Source: Takifugu bimaculatus
Taxonomy: Eukaryota; Chordata; Actinopteri; Tetraodontiformes; Tetraodontidae
NCBI GenBank assembly: GCA_004026145.2
Contig: CP034979.1
Coordinates: 9,389,746-9,453,745 of the forward strand
Direction: 5' to 3'
Length of the DNA: 64,000 nucleotides
This document shows positions 46,120 through 56,394 of the stretch, piece after piece; position 1 is the stretch's first letter; every line of letters starts with the position of its first letter. The position numbers were made by a program, and so were the translations under genes. Below the pieces are notes generated by a model, which ran no database searches, was not told the origin of the DNA, and saw only the letters and a program-made list of their open reading frames with translations.

Positions 46120-46513
46120 CTTGGTGTGCCACCGACAGTCCAGTATGTCTGCAGTGCAGAGTTTGCCTGAAAAATTGAACTTTCTTCTCCACCTTTTTTG
46201 ACTTATTGTTCCTGACCCCGTCACACAACCCTCCATAAACAGTGGCATTTTAACTTCTCACTACTGGGTCTCGTCAGAAAACTTCTCTGGTACACAAATA
46301 GGAGGAAGGACACTGACACGCCCTTCTACTGTGCGCTACTCACACAGCGGTGCCAGTTTTCAGGGGCGGAACCCATCCTTTTGTCCTCTGATCACCAGTA
46401 CTTCGTTTTCTTCTAGCAAAATAATAAAACACAGGACTAGCAGAGTTCTCCTATCAACTCTTTCAATGGCTTAGTCCTCCATTCACACACAAACACAATT
46501 TCCTATTTTCTTA

Positions 46514-46692
46514 ACTTAATCACGGCTAAGTTGTAACCTACTTAATTAATGGCTAAGTATAACCCACTTAATTGCGGCTAAGTGTAACCCACTTAATTGT
46601 GGCTAAGTGTAAACCACTTCATTTCGGCTAAGTCTAACCCACTTAATTACGGCTAAGTCTAAGCACGGTTAATTACGGCTAACTCTAACCAG
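46514..46692. repeat. Minisatellite, about seven units of ~24-25 bp
   Basis: Diverged direct repeats of CGGCTAAGTGTAACCCACTT plus about five bases. Units are adjacent without unique spacers. Confidence 0.9.
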
Positions 46693-46913
46693 TTCTCACC
46701 CTCTGAGGCAACAATTTGTTGCGAGGAGATGCGTCGGTCGGTCACCATCCAGCGCTGGGAACAGTTCCAACCGCCGGCCTGGAGCGAATTCACGTCCTCG
46801 GATCTTTCTCTTATCCGTCCTCACGAGTGGCTGTTGACAGGCTTCAGCATCGTTGCTGGCGTTGGATGATGTCTTCAGGATCGCACCCTCGGGTTCGTGA
46901 TCTCAGAAGAGAT

Positions 46914-46929
46914 CCGGCTCGAAGGACCA
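46914..46929 (-). other. Primer-binding site complementary to tRNA-Tyr
   Basis: Minus strand TGGTCCTTCGAGCCGG is the exact complement of the 3' end of eukaryotic tRNA-Tyr (CCGGCTCGAAGGACCA). It lies seven bases inside the LTR ending at 46937, where a retroelement primer-binding site should be. Confidence 0.8.
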
Positions 46930-46936
46930 AATTTTA

Positions 46937-47331
46937 TGTTGGGGAGAAAAGGATCAGTTTTCTCTCCGTGCTGTTGCCTTCAGAGGAATGAGACGGAAGC
47001 TTCAGTTTACTTGCTGCAAGGGCAACCACACGTCTGCAGTGTTAGCTACAAAGTGTGAGCCTTGACAAGGTTTATTTTATATTAGCACACGAACATGTAA
47101 GATTACAATAAGCGTAAGTGTCACATGATAAAGCATAAGCGTCACATGATAAAACATGATATATACAAAAGGAACATATAAGAAAATGGGGGATGGAGTG
47201 TCACAGGATGGACAGCTTGTCCCCTGCTATCCCGCGGTGATAGAACATCAGTTAAAGCAGGTCACAGGGTTCTGCACAGTAGTGATAATAAGCGGTTACA
47301 GCATTGCTATATGAACAGTTTGGACCTAACA
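46937..47331 (-). repeat. 5' LTR of an LTR retroelement, 395 bp
   Basis: In minus orientation it runs TGTTAGGTCC...CCCCAACA with inverted TGTT/AACA tips and is followed by the tRNA-Tyr primer-binding site. No second copy of this LTR is visible in the window, so the element's 3' end is missing. Confidence 0.75.
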
Positions 47332-47765
47332 ATCGTCCCCATCAGTGATGAGGCCGATCAGCAGCAGAGTCGTCAGAGAACTTCTGGGAGGCATGATGAT
47401 GAACTGTATGAAAAGTCCGCTGTGTGGAGGGTGAACAGGAAAGGAGCTGCAGAGAAGCCGATGTGACTCGGAGCCCTTCACCCTCACAAACTGTGGTCTT
47501 TGTGTGAGGTAGTCCAGAATCCATGTTGTGATGTGTTGATCCACTCCAGCTACCTGCAGCTTGTCCCCCAGCAGCCTGGGCTGGATGGTGTTGAATGCAC
47601 TGGAGAAATCAAAAAACATGATCCTCACAGTGCTTCCAGCCTTCTCCAGGTGAGTGAGGGAGGTGTGAAGGAGTTAGATGATGGCATCGTCCACCCCGAT
47701 GTTCAGCTGGTAGGCCAACTGCAACGGGTCCATGAAGGAGCTCACCAGTGGGCGCAGATGTAATT
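47332..47765 (-). mobile_element. Rex1-like LINE RT fragment
   Basis: Minus-strand stretch encodes LRPLVSSFMDPLQLAYQ, a stop, then MFFDFSSAFNTIQPRLL and LDYLTQRPQFVRVKG, reverse transcriptase blocks of the Rex1/CR1-like type. A frame change separates this from KFSDDSA. The LTR at 46937-47331 abuts it just after the catalytic motif, as if inserted there. Confidence 0.7.
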
Positions 47766-47776
47766 AGGAACTTTTG

Positions 47777-48205
47777 TGTCGTGGTTCGGTTTCTGGACGG
47801 CATCCGGGGGCAGGTCGATCTCTAAAGAGCGCTGAGCCTCCAGCGCACTTGCAGCTTGTTACACATTAACGAGCACCTACTTAAGGCCGCCCCTCCGAGC
47901 AGCCGGTGCCCGATTGTTGTTCGTGTCTTTTGAACCAAGCTCCAGCTCCCCGTGATCACTAGCCCTTCGCATCGTTTATTCCTTTGCCGAGTGAGTTTGT
48001 TCAGTGCTTCGTCACTTCTTTCTGCTGTTTCTTTTCCCGTCGGTTTTTCCCATTTTTGATGGTGATTTTTCGTTCGCCCTTTCAGTTGTTACTTTCTCGG
48101 AGTTTTGTTGTTACTTTGTTCGATCGCCTTGGATACTTTGTTAATAAAGAACCTTTTGTTTACACTCTGCGTCTGGGTCCTGGCCTCCTTAACCGTTCCG
48201 TAACA
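47777..48205 (+). repeat. Solo LTR (gypsy-type), 429 bp
   Basis: Starts TGTCGTGGTTCGG and ends CCGTTCCGTAACA, with AATAAA near 48145. Flanks TTTTG and TTTTC give at best an imperfect target duplication. No internal coding sequence adjoins it. Confidence 0.65.
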
Positions 48206-48206
48206 T

Positions 48207-48701
48207 TTTCTTTTCAGTTTCTGTTTTGATTGGTCCTCTGAAAAGTTGGGACATGGTTTTACCAAAAGAGGAGAAGAAGAGGTGCACAGCATTTGGTGGC
48301 TTTTGTGGTTTCGTCAAATGGAATTTGAAAATGGAGGCAATGGTTGAATCAATGACCGGATCGTTTAAATTGATCAAACACACCAGGTGGTGCGCACCAC
48401 TCCATATCCCACACAGGTCTCTTAAGATCTCCTTGGACAGCTTCTTGTAGGTTTTTGGAGGGAGATCCAACTTTGTGTTATTGACTGCTGCCCAGACATT
48501 TTCAAACAGCCGTTCACTGATGTCCACTTTGTTGACAGGGACAGTCTGTGCATGTCTGTAGATTTGAAAAAGAACGCTTTCGGTCAGAAACTTGACCATT
48601 ATTTCTTGTTGTTCCATCTCTTTCCAAAAACGTTCAGTTTGGCAACAAGGAGCTTTAACTATCATTTCAATTTGTGCTTCTGGGTTATTTTTTTTTAACA
48701 A
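48207..48701 (-). CDS. Unassigned ORF, ~165 aa, cut at its 3' end by a solo LTR
   Basis: I do not recognise this protein. The minus-strand frame encodes a helical, soluble-looking sequence (ERFWKEMEQQEIMVKFLTES, RLFENVWAAVNNT, LSKEILRDLCGIW, DPVIDSTIASIFKFHL). Composition looks like real protein rather than chance. The frame continues open a little upstream of its first ATG (LNYTGLKLL), so it may be the last exon of a larger gene or a fragment of one. The solo LTR boundary at 48206 lies at the C-terminal end of the frame, replacing the native stop. Confidence 0.4.
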
Positions 48702-48929
48702 CTTAAGTCCTGTATAATTGAGGTAGGTGGTCTGTTGGGATAATTGTTGAATACTGGTTTAAATAATGTACATTATTTAACCCTTCAAAGCCTTTGATAC
48801 ATCAGGGACTATATTATAATGTCAAAGTTAAAAGCAATTATGAGTCAGCATCAGTGTAAAATCGCTTTCATATTCCAGTAGTTAGGCTTTAATTTATAAA
48901 TTATAAAGCTATACTAGACAATTTTGCAG

Positions 48930-49140
48930 AAATTGTGAGGGTGTGCCTCCACCTCTGGCTGGTTCTTGCCTCCACCATGTCTGCCTGATGCCCCTCCACC
49001 AAGGCAATTGAGTGCATTTTGTGCAGCGCCATGTTGTGCACAATGCCTGCGAGCAGCCCCTGCCATGCCCACTGCCTGTGATCTGCTCCATCCCTCCCCC
49101 CACACGCAGATTCGCGATCAGAGCCACCCATTTTTCAAAC
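48930..49140 (-). mobile_element. Possible Harbinger/HARBI1-like transposase remnant
   Basis: A minus-strand stretch reading AGIVHNMALHKM followed by an acidic/Arg-rich segment resembles the C-terminal VLHN region of Harbinger transposases. Evidence is weak. Confidence 0.3.
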
Positions 49141-49799
49141 GCCTATTTGGACCGCTTAACGTCATCCAATTCTATCAAGGTAAGGCTTGTTGGAATCGCA
49201 AGACGTGGAAAGTACATCCGTGTGAGTTAGGAGATTTGAGCGGACCAGCCGGCGCTGGTTAATTTAGCGTCCTCAAACGACGATTGCGAATTAGTCAAGG
49301 ATTATATCTACAAAATTATGTATTTTGTTTTTATTAATCTAGGAGCCTGTGGGACAAAGTTTTGGCAATTTGTTTGGAAGATTTTGCTGCGGGGTGGCAT
49401 TTCTTGACCCAGGGCTTTCATATTTTACATGATGACTCAGAACCTTGTGGCTACGCTTTAGAGTTTGAAAGGTCTTTCTGGGTGAATGTAGGTTGGAGCT
49501 ACGGGCCCTCAAACTGGGGGTTAAATTCCATGACCTTTCCAAACCTCTCCTTTTAGTTACAATGGGAATGACTATGAATTATTAAATGTATGACCAAATT
49601 CTTTTTGTACATAAATGATCGCATATGTGCATTGAATGTATTCTGTGTGTATTTTTTCCCAAAGTGGTAAAATCCTCCTGATATGGCAGGTTGTGCAATG
49701 TTTTTCTGAAAATGACATGGGCGTAATTATCAGAGGAGAGAAAGGGCTTGGTGGAACTAGGAAAAGGGATTATCTTGGACACTGATGTACGGACAGTGG

Positions 49800-49960
49800 A
49801 AGTTTTATTCATTTTTATTCAAATACAAGAGTTTCTCAATAGTTTTTGGTTTTAAACCATTTTCTTTTTTGAGACAACCTCTCCAGCCTTAGAGAAGAAC
49901 CTTTCACAAGGCAGAGAAGATGCCAGGGTGCACAAAAAACAAGTTCAAGTGAATGCAGCC
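49800..49960 (-). mobile_element. hAT transposase C-terminal remnant
   Basis: Minus strand gives SSLPCERFFSKAGEVVS, the hallmark of the hAT dimerisation domain, then a frame break. No termini are found. Confidence 0.55.
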
Positions 49961-49999
49961 TGAGGGGTATATGTAGCTGTAAAATATGAACCACTTCCC

Positions 50000-50739
50000 G
50001 ATGCAAGCACGTGGATGGGCAGGTCGTCCCCCATGAGCAGATGTGTTCAGCTGTCAATATGCTCACTTGTACTAGTCACCGCATCTCATAGCAGCAGCAT
50101 CGGAATTGAGCAGTCGCGCAGGACTCTGCATTCCCAGGCAGTCGGTCATCTCTGGCTTCTCCGGCAGAGTCTATTCTACGGAGGGCCTCTCTCCCTCACA
50201 CGCCACAGCCCTGGAGGAGAACGTGAGGCTGACGGAGCTGGAGGAAATGTGATATTGGGTTAAGGAGGAAACCAGGAACAATGGAGAGTGTGAGTGACTA
50301 GATGACCAGCTCAGAGGAGCAGAGGGGACATAAAGGGCATGTTCAAGATTAATCTCAGCATGTATATGTCACAAGGAAGCAGTCTGATCTGATCTCATGC
50401 AGGAACTCACTGTCCTGCAGGAGCTGGCCCAGGATGCCAACTCATGGTCATGGTCAGCAGCCTAGCCAGGATATAACTGGAATGGTTGTATGGATCCCAG
50501 AAACTGATGCTGAAGATGGACAAGGTCACCCTCCACAATTGTGCCCTGAGGATTTAGACCTATGCTGTACTCGATGACGACGCTGAGAGAACAATCATGC
50601 TCCCTGAAGTGGTGTGACAGATCTGCCTTGCCTGCAGGCCCCAGACACTACCCTTACAGACTGTGTACCAGCACACTGAGTGGCTTCAAGGAGCCTCAGT
50701 TTACCTGAAGGCGTAGTCGCTACTGTGGCTGTCGAGAAG
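50000..50739. other. Unresolved sequence, likely decayed transposon
   Basis: No coherent ORF. It adjoins hAT and BEL/Pao remnants and probably belongs to them. Confidence 0.35.
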
Positions 50740-50980
50740 GTACCGGATTTCAGACACCTTCACTGCCCTAGGTCTGGCCCTCACTGAGCACTCATACCCA
50801 GTTGCGGCATTGCAAAGGAAGTACAGTACACCCATCTCAGAGAGCTTCCCATTCCGCCAATCGACCAGGCCACCTCACAATTCTGATTGGATCGGACAAC
50901 CCTCATCTTGTCAACCCGCCGTTGGTCCACGCAGACCGGTATGGCCACTTTCCTTGATCCTCAAAGGACTAAAGCCAGAG
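50740..50980 (+). mobile_element. BEL/Pao retrotransposon pol remnant
   Basis: Plus-strand frames give YPVAALQRKY and then, in another frame, LTILIGSDNPHLVNPP, close to the aspartic protease-region block (LIGSDHPHL) of BEL/Pao elements. Frameshifted and short. Confidence 0.5.
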
Positions 50981-51575
50981 GGCCCATGATTCCAAACCTA
51001 CCTGTAAAACTACTGTTCATGACAGGGGTCACCCTTAGTGACTTTAATCTTACTTGTTTCCATTGCAGGGTATCTATTCCACTCATGTCTGCTGGAAGAA
51101 TCCTTACTGAAGGAACCTGCTGCAGCAGTGCTGAACCCCAGCATCACCTGCCAATGAAAGACCCGAGGTGACACTGAACTAAAACCAAACGCCACCTGCT
51201 GATCCTGTAACCTCTACATGAAAACCTCTTTAGCCATCTGCAATCATTCAAATAAAATAACTATTTAATTTCTTTTTATTTCATTCTTAACTTTATTAAT
51301 GCTGAAAGAGTTTCATAAAATATCCAGTTGGAGCTTAATGTTGCTTGACCCATGGATATTTCTCTGTTATAATAAGACAAGATACAATTGATTTTTATTT
51401 CAAGAAAAACATTTTTTCCCAAAATAAAATAGAAACTAATGAAAACATCCCCTGCTCATGTGACAACACCTGGGGACATCTGATTTTTCTTTGATTATTT
51501 TATCCTTCATCTCAACATTTCCAGTTCATGTTATCATTGATATGATAGTTCACAGATGGTTGAACGGGAGCCTGA
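50981..51575. other. No gene recognised
   Basis: AT-rich sequence downstream of the rbbp6-like gene; it may include that gene's 3' UTR. No clear polyadenylation signal stands out. Confidence 0.4.
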
Positions 51576-53119
51576 TCAATGGGAGACACAAGAGGGAGGG
51601 TGTCTGGGTGACCTGGACTGTTGTTCGTCTCCTTGTGTTTCAGTCTTTCTCCTCTTGCATTTGATGTACCCAGTGTTGCTTTTAAAGTTTGTTATGGCCA
51701 GTCGAAGGCTAAGGTTGGGATAAATGCACTCTGGGGAAGCAGTCTGCTGGCAGGCCACACACATGCCTTCCTCTGACTCAATCAGAGTGGTCCTGATGCC
51801 TGAAAAGACAAAGGCAAAATTGAGGCTGATGACATTTTTCTAAATGTTTAAGACTCAGGAGGAACTCACAGTTGTCACAGAAACTGTATCCACAGCAGGG
51901 TACGATCACCGCGTCCACCATCAGCCGTGTGCAGATGACACACATCAGTTCAACTGGGACAGTTGACACAACTTTAAAGTCTGGTTGAATCGGTGGATGA
52001 AACGGAGGACGCTTCTTGTTTTGCTTGAGGCCCTTCCTGTATCCACAGACAGATACTTGTGGGAACATGAAAAGTCAAATGTAATGTTGTGTTTGGTTGG
52101 CACGTACTTGTATACAGTGCTGGCCAACATGGCTCCCTTAGCCCCTTCCTCTGCTTTGATGCTCTGAGGAAGGCCGTTATACATCTCCATCTTTTGGGGA
52201 GCGTTCACACTCTGACCTTTGACCTGAAGGTTGAAACACACGACATGTAAATGTTCCAATTGAGAGTATATATAAATAGCTAGAGTAAACAAAATAGCTA
52301 CCATCATCATTGGGCATTGCTGGACATAGCGACCAAGTTGTCCACAGTCACGACAGACACGGTGAGGACAAGAACGCCCAAAGTACTTCTGAGATCCACT
52401 GTTAAGACAAATGGTCGTCATTTAAAAACAATAGCATATGTTGCTTCATTGAAGTTCTCAGTAACGATATGAATGTACTGACTCTTTAACTTGATAAAAA
52501 CAGGAGGACACCAGGTCAGCAGTCTGAAAGACAGAAACGAGAAAGGTCAGCACCTCAAAAGTCCAAATGCTTTATGCACTTAGACAGTCTCTACTGAAAC
52601 AAGCAGCAAAAAACTGCAGCATAGATGAAGATGCAGAGGGATCAGTCTGCAAGAGAATCAGCACAAACTAAAACAGGATATCAAATGCATATTTTTAGCA
52701 GTGGAAAGGAACAGCGATCACCTTACCTTTGTTTTATGTACAGGTGCACGGATAGGAATTCGTCTGACAATCACACACGAGTATTTCTCTAACAGTGTTG
52801 TTTCATCAAAGTATTCTGCAAATTAAGAATATAAAAACTAAGATCACATTCTTACTTCACACTGGTGCTACAATGTGCCCTTTTGCATCAGTGTATTCTC
52901 ATGGAAAAAACAGCAAATAACTGACAGTTCAATCATAGAGAGACAAATTTGTTATCGACCTTTATCCTGATCATTGCAGATTTTCAGGTCACAGTTTGAT
53001 TTTAGGCGCTCTCGCTTCATAATTTGGGCTTTTAGATCCCCAACTGTCATGTGAAGTCCACTAAAAGGAATGAACTTGTAGCCAGTTTGAAAAGAAAACC
53101 TGTAGTGAATACAGGCCAT
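51576..53119 (-). CDS. Short RBBP6-like E3 ligase (DWNN, zinc knuckle, RING), 291 aa
   Basis: RBBP6 is a ubiquitin ligase and pre-mRNA 3'-processing factor. Minus-strand exons: 53119-52960, 52815-52727, 52523-52491, 52388-52302, 52223-52108, 52036-51870 and 51799-51576; all GT-AG and in phase, 291 residues. Exons 1-2 encode the ubiquitin-like DWNN domain (MACIHYRFS, FSGLHMTVGDLKAQIMKRE, YSCVIVRRIPI). Exon 4 encodes the zinc knuckle CRDCGQLGRYVQQC, where the usual His is Arg. Exons 6-7 encode the RING/U-box (MCVICTRLMVDAVIVPCCGY, DNC, IRTTLIESEEG, CVAC). The stop lies shortly after the RING, so the long RS-rich, Rb- and p53-binding tail of RBBP6 (about 1,790 aa in human) is absent. The 33-nt exon 3 is the least certain. 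Likely a lineage duplicate of rbbp6 rather than the canonical gene. Confidence 0.85.
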
Positions 53120-53635
53120 TTCTGTTGAAAGTTGTTGTGATCAACAATCAGAGGAGAAAAGTCAAGTCTGATTCAGTTGATGGCAGCTCTGGAATGAGTG
53201 GTAAGGTATTGTTACTTATATGCTCAACATCAAAGAACATCAAAGAACATCAAAGAAGCCCCTCTAGACAATCATGTTGCAGCTACTCTCCCTTCCCACG
53301 TTTTCTTATAATTTTCACTTGCAGAATATCTAGCACAATGAATATGCTATAGGGAAATGGACTAAAAGCTCAAAGAACACTCATGAGAGTGTAAAAGCCT
53401 CTGAATTTAGTTTCAAAAGTCACCAAATTAAAGAATAAGTAAGTAGACAATGTGACTTTTCATCAGTAAGATCATTCTATTAATATTTTTCGACATGATT
53501 CAGGTATTTTCGATGATTTTTGCTGTCAACAGCAGCGACTCCCCCAGCCGAACCTCGGAGGGTGACTGGGTTTAAATCCGTTTTCTGCAGTATTCTTTTA
53601 TTTTCATTGGAAACCATTTACAAATTATTGTGCCC
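53120..53635. other. Upstream region of rbbp6-like gene and 7SL gene
   Basis: The two genes diverge here. A short tandem run of about three ACATCAAAGA units is at 53226-53256. No TATA box or CRE-like element typical of 7SL promoters is clearly visible. Confidence 0.45.
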
Positions 53636-53919
53636 GTCGCCGGGCGCGGTGGCACGCACCTGTAATCCAACGCTACCTGGAGGCTGAGGCTGGAGGACCG
53701 TTTGAGCTCAGGAGCTCTGAGCTTCAGCGACTATGTGGATCGGGTGTCCGCACTAAGTTCGGTATAGATGTGGTGCTCCTGGGGGAGCCCGGGGCCTCCA
53801 GATCCTCTAAGGAGGGGTGCACCGACCCAGGTCGGCAACAGAGCAGGTCAAAGCCCTTGTGCCGCTCAGTAGTGGAATCGTAGTTCAGCCTGAGCAACGC
53901 AACATGACCCAGTCTTTTT
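53636..53919 (+). ncRNA. rn7sl: 7SL RNA (signal recognition particle RNA)
   Basis: 7SL RNA is the scaffold of the signal recognition particle, which targets nascent secretory proteins to the ER. The sequence starts GTCGCCGGGCGCGGTGGC and continues with CCTGTAATCC, GGAGGCTGAGGCTGGAGGA, ATCGGGTGTCCGCACTAAGT and the SRP54-binding domain (GACCCAGGTCGGCAACAGAG, CAGGTCAAAGC). It ends with TTTTT at 53915-53919, a Pol III terminator. The length, about 284 nt, is near the vertebrate 300. There is no poly-A tail or truncation, so it looks like a gene copy rather than a processed pseudogene. Confidence 0.92.
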
Positions 53920-55201
53920 ATACACCGTCAGCAAGAGTGTCGCTATACAACTTCATCACTCGTTCTTTGAGAACAGAATCGTTCACACAATAATTTACGG
54001 TGCTTGTCCTACTGCTCTATCTACTGGTGACAAGTTACCATGACACCACTGATGACTCATTAACAGCTGTGAGTGGATACAAATAATTAAACCCGGTTTA
54101 ATCATTCTGTTCTGTCATCCGTCATTGACTGTTATATCCTAAGAAAATACGCATAGATTATGACAAAGTTAAATGTAAATATCACAAATGCAGAGTGAAG
54201 AACTCTTAATTACAGGAATGCTGTTAGTTACATGTCACCTCAGGTCTTTCATTAGTTTGCCACTAACCTTGATCTGTCAAAAGTCATTCACAGAATGCAA
54301 TGGAGGAAGAAAAGAACAATTATTACATTTTTACAGTTATTTGAGGCGACTTTTAGTCCATGATCAAAGTGATCAATCATCTGTGTTTGGCTTCCCGTGG
54401 GGAAAAGTGCCTTCCTTTAATCCACTCTGTTGTTGTTTCAGATCTAACATGATCTACCACATCATATATTATGGTAAATAAATGTATTACTTGCAACTTT
54501 AAAGGTCGGCCTGTTGGAAGAATCCTTCTACCGATACCTTTTCATAAGATCAACCATGTCTTTTAAACCATCCGTGTTCAAGCACCTCACAAGGAGCTTT
54601 CTGGTCATGTTGACTCTCTCGCTAATAGAAAAGCATTTCCCCCTCATTTTCTACTGTTATTCATGATATACAAGCATGCATTAAATATTTTAATTTGTCT
54701 AAGAAAATATAATATTCTGAGAAATTTAAAAAACATGCAAAGCTTTAGCAGCTCTAACATTTCTGCGTACAAATTGTCCCCTGGTTCATTTCATTTTGTC
54801 CTCTTCAAATCCCGGAAAAATCCACCTCCTCACTTTCGTGTCTCGCACCAAATTTCATTTGTACCTGAAGAGGCAGAGTGGAGAGCTTAGTTGGGAATCG
54901 ATGGTCCTTCTCTGCCCAGGATTATCTGTAAATTATGTCCTGTTATGCTTCTCTAACACCCTTTACTAAGCTCACAACTATAGTTTACTTACCAAATTGA
55001 GATTGAGAAAAAGGCACTCTCAGGTCTTCATTTTATATTTGTACTTAAAAATACTGATGAAATTAAGTGATGTAAGATGAAAGAGACTCTGCTGTACCTT
55101 TGCCATTTCAGATATTCCCCTCGACAAATCCTTTCCTCCATTTTTGGTCCAGGCATGGTGCATTCTTGGCATTCGTTTTTTGGAAGAATATTCTGTTAAA
55201 C
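53920..55201. other. Intergenic, nothing recognised
   Basis: AT-rich sequence with only chance-length ORFs on either strand. Confidence 0.4.
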
Positions 55202-56003
55202 CAGGGGTGCTCATATTTTTTCAGCATGCGAGCTACTTACAAAATGACCAAGTCAAAATGATCCACCCACCACAAAAATGCAAAACATCTACTGTAAGTA
55301 TTTTCAAATGTATTGAGGATTCTTTGTATGTACAATGTATGTTGATGTACCTTGCATCACCGAATGAGCCAATATTGCAAAACACACATGATAATTAACT
55401 ATTAACATTTTTTTTTGTAATTGCCAGAGTTTACTTTGATGACTTGCACTGAATTGAATCAGCCAGGGACGCATAGTCCGGACAGTAGCTGCTGACCACC
55501 AGCCTCAAGCACACTTCCAAATGTTCATCAGTCATGGTGGAACGGTATTTGGACTTAATAATCTTCATGTACTTAATCATCTTCAACGCACTTCGAAATT
55601 GACATCGTGAAAAAAAGTCCATCTCCCATTCCGTATGAAAGTGATATGTTTTTGTCTTCTTACTTGTCCCGCTCCCTCATTCATTTTGATGACCATAAGC
55701 TTTAGCGATGGCTTAAAATCAGAGGTAATTCGCTGAATAGCTTAGCGCCGTTGTTTGCCTAAAGGTCAAAATTCAGTTGTCATCTGACTGTATGTCAATC
55801 AAGTAACGGGATTGATGATAGGCTGACATCGTAAGTTCTGCTGCACTTAGCGCCATTGTTTGCGCTTGATTGGTCACCTGAATGTCAAATTCAGTTGTCA
55901 TCTAACTGGCTGCCCTGTATATCAATCAAGTGACGGGATGAATGATAGGCTGATATTTTTTAATGTCACGCCGCGATCGAGATCGACGTAATGAGCACCC
56001 TTG
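55202..56003 (-). mobile_element. hAT transposon remnant, 802 bp, with perfect target duplication
   Basis: Termini are CAGGGGTGCTCAT and (reverse complement of the right end) CAAGGGTGCTCAT. An exact 8-bp duplication TGTTAAAC flanks it at 55194-55201 and 56004-56011. The minus strand at 55622-55431 encodes a hAT transposase C-terminal piece (SKYRSTMTDEHLEVCLRL, YASLADSIQC). The rest of the transposase is deleted. Confidence 0.9.
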
Positions 56004-56107
56004 TGTTAAACACTTTTTATACACTATAAAGGAGGTGGGGTTTGTGACAGATGGCTTAAACCTGCTTTTCTTCTAAACTAAAATTGTAAAATTTTTGCAG
56101 TCTGTGT

Positions 56108-56108
<1 letters not shown>

Positions 56109-56142
<34 letters not shown>
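56109..56142. repeat. (CA)n microsatellite
   Basis: About 34 bases of uninterrupted CA repeat. Confidence 0.95.
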
Positions 56143-56146
<4 letters not shown>

Positions 56147-56394
56147 GTATGCACACAGACAGACACACAGACCCTTCTTTGACCTTAGTGACCTAACTTG
56201 GTTTGAAACTTTGGCAGTGCTCTGAAGGCATCCTGTATATGTACATTGAAGTGTAACTTGAAATATGAAAGGAAATTAACCATTTTTACCTCTCTCTTCA
56301 GACTAATGCTGTCAATTTCTTCTCCAAATAGTACTAAGCTGCTAATGAATCTGGTTAAAACGGAATAACTCTCCAAGCAAGAGCATGTTGGTGG

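Noticed and set aside
46514..46692. Possible CRISPR-like array
   Set aside because: The units are adjacent and diverged with no unique spacers, and the genome is vertebrate. It is a minisatellite.
48909..49131. Three overlapping minus-strand ORFs at 48901-49131
   Set aside because: Only one frame faintly resembles a transposase; the others are GC-rich shadows. None is a convincing host gene.
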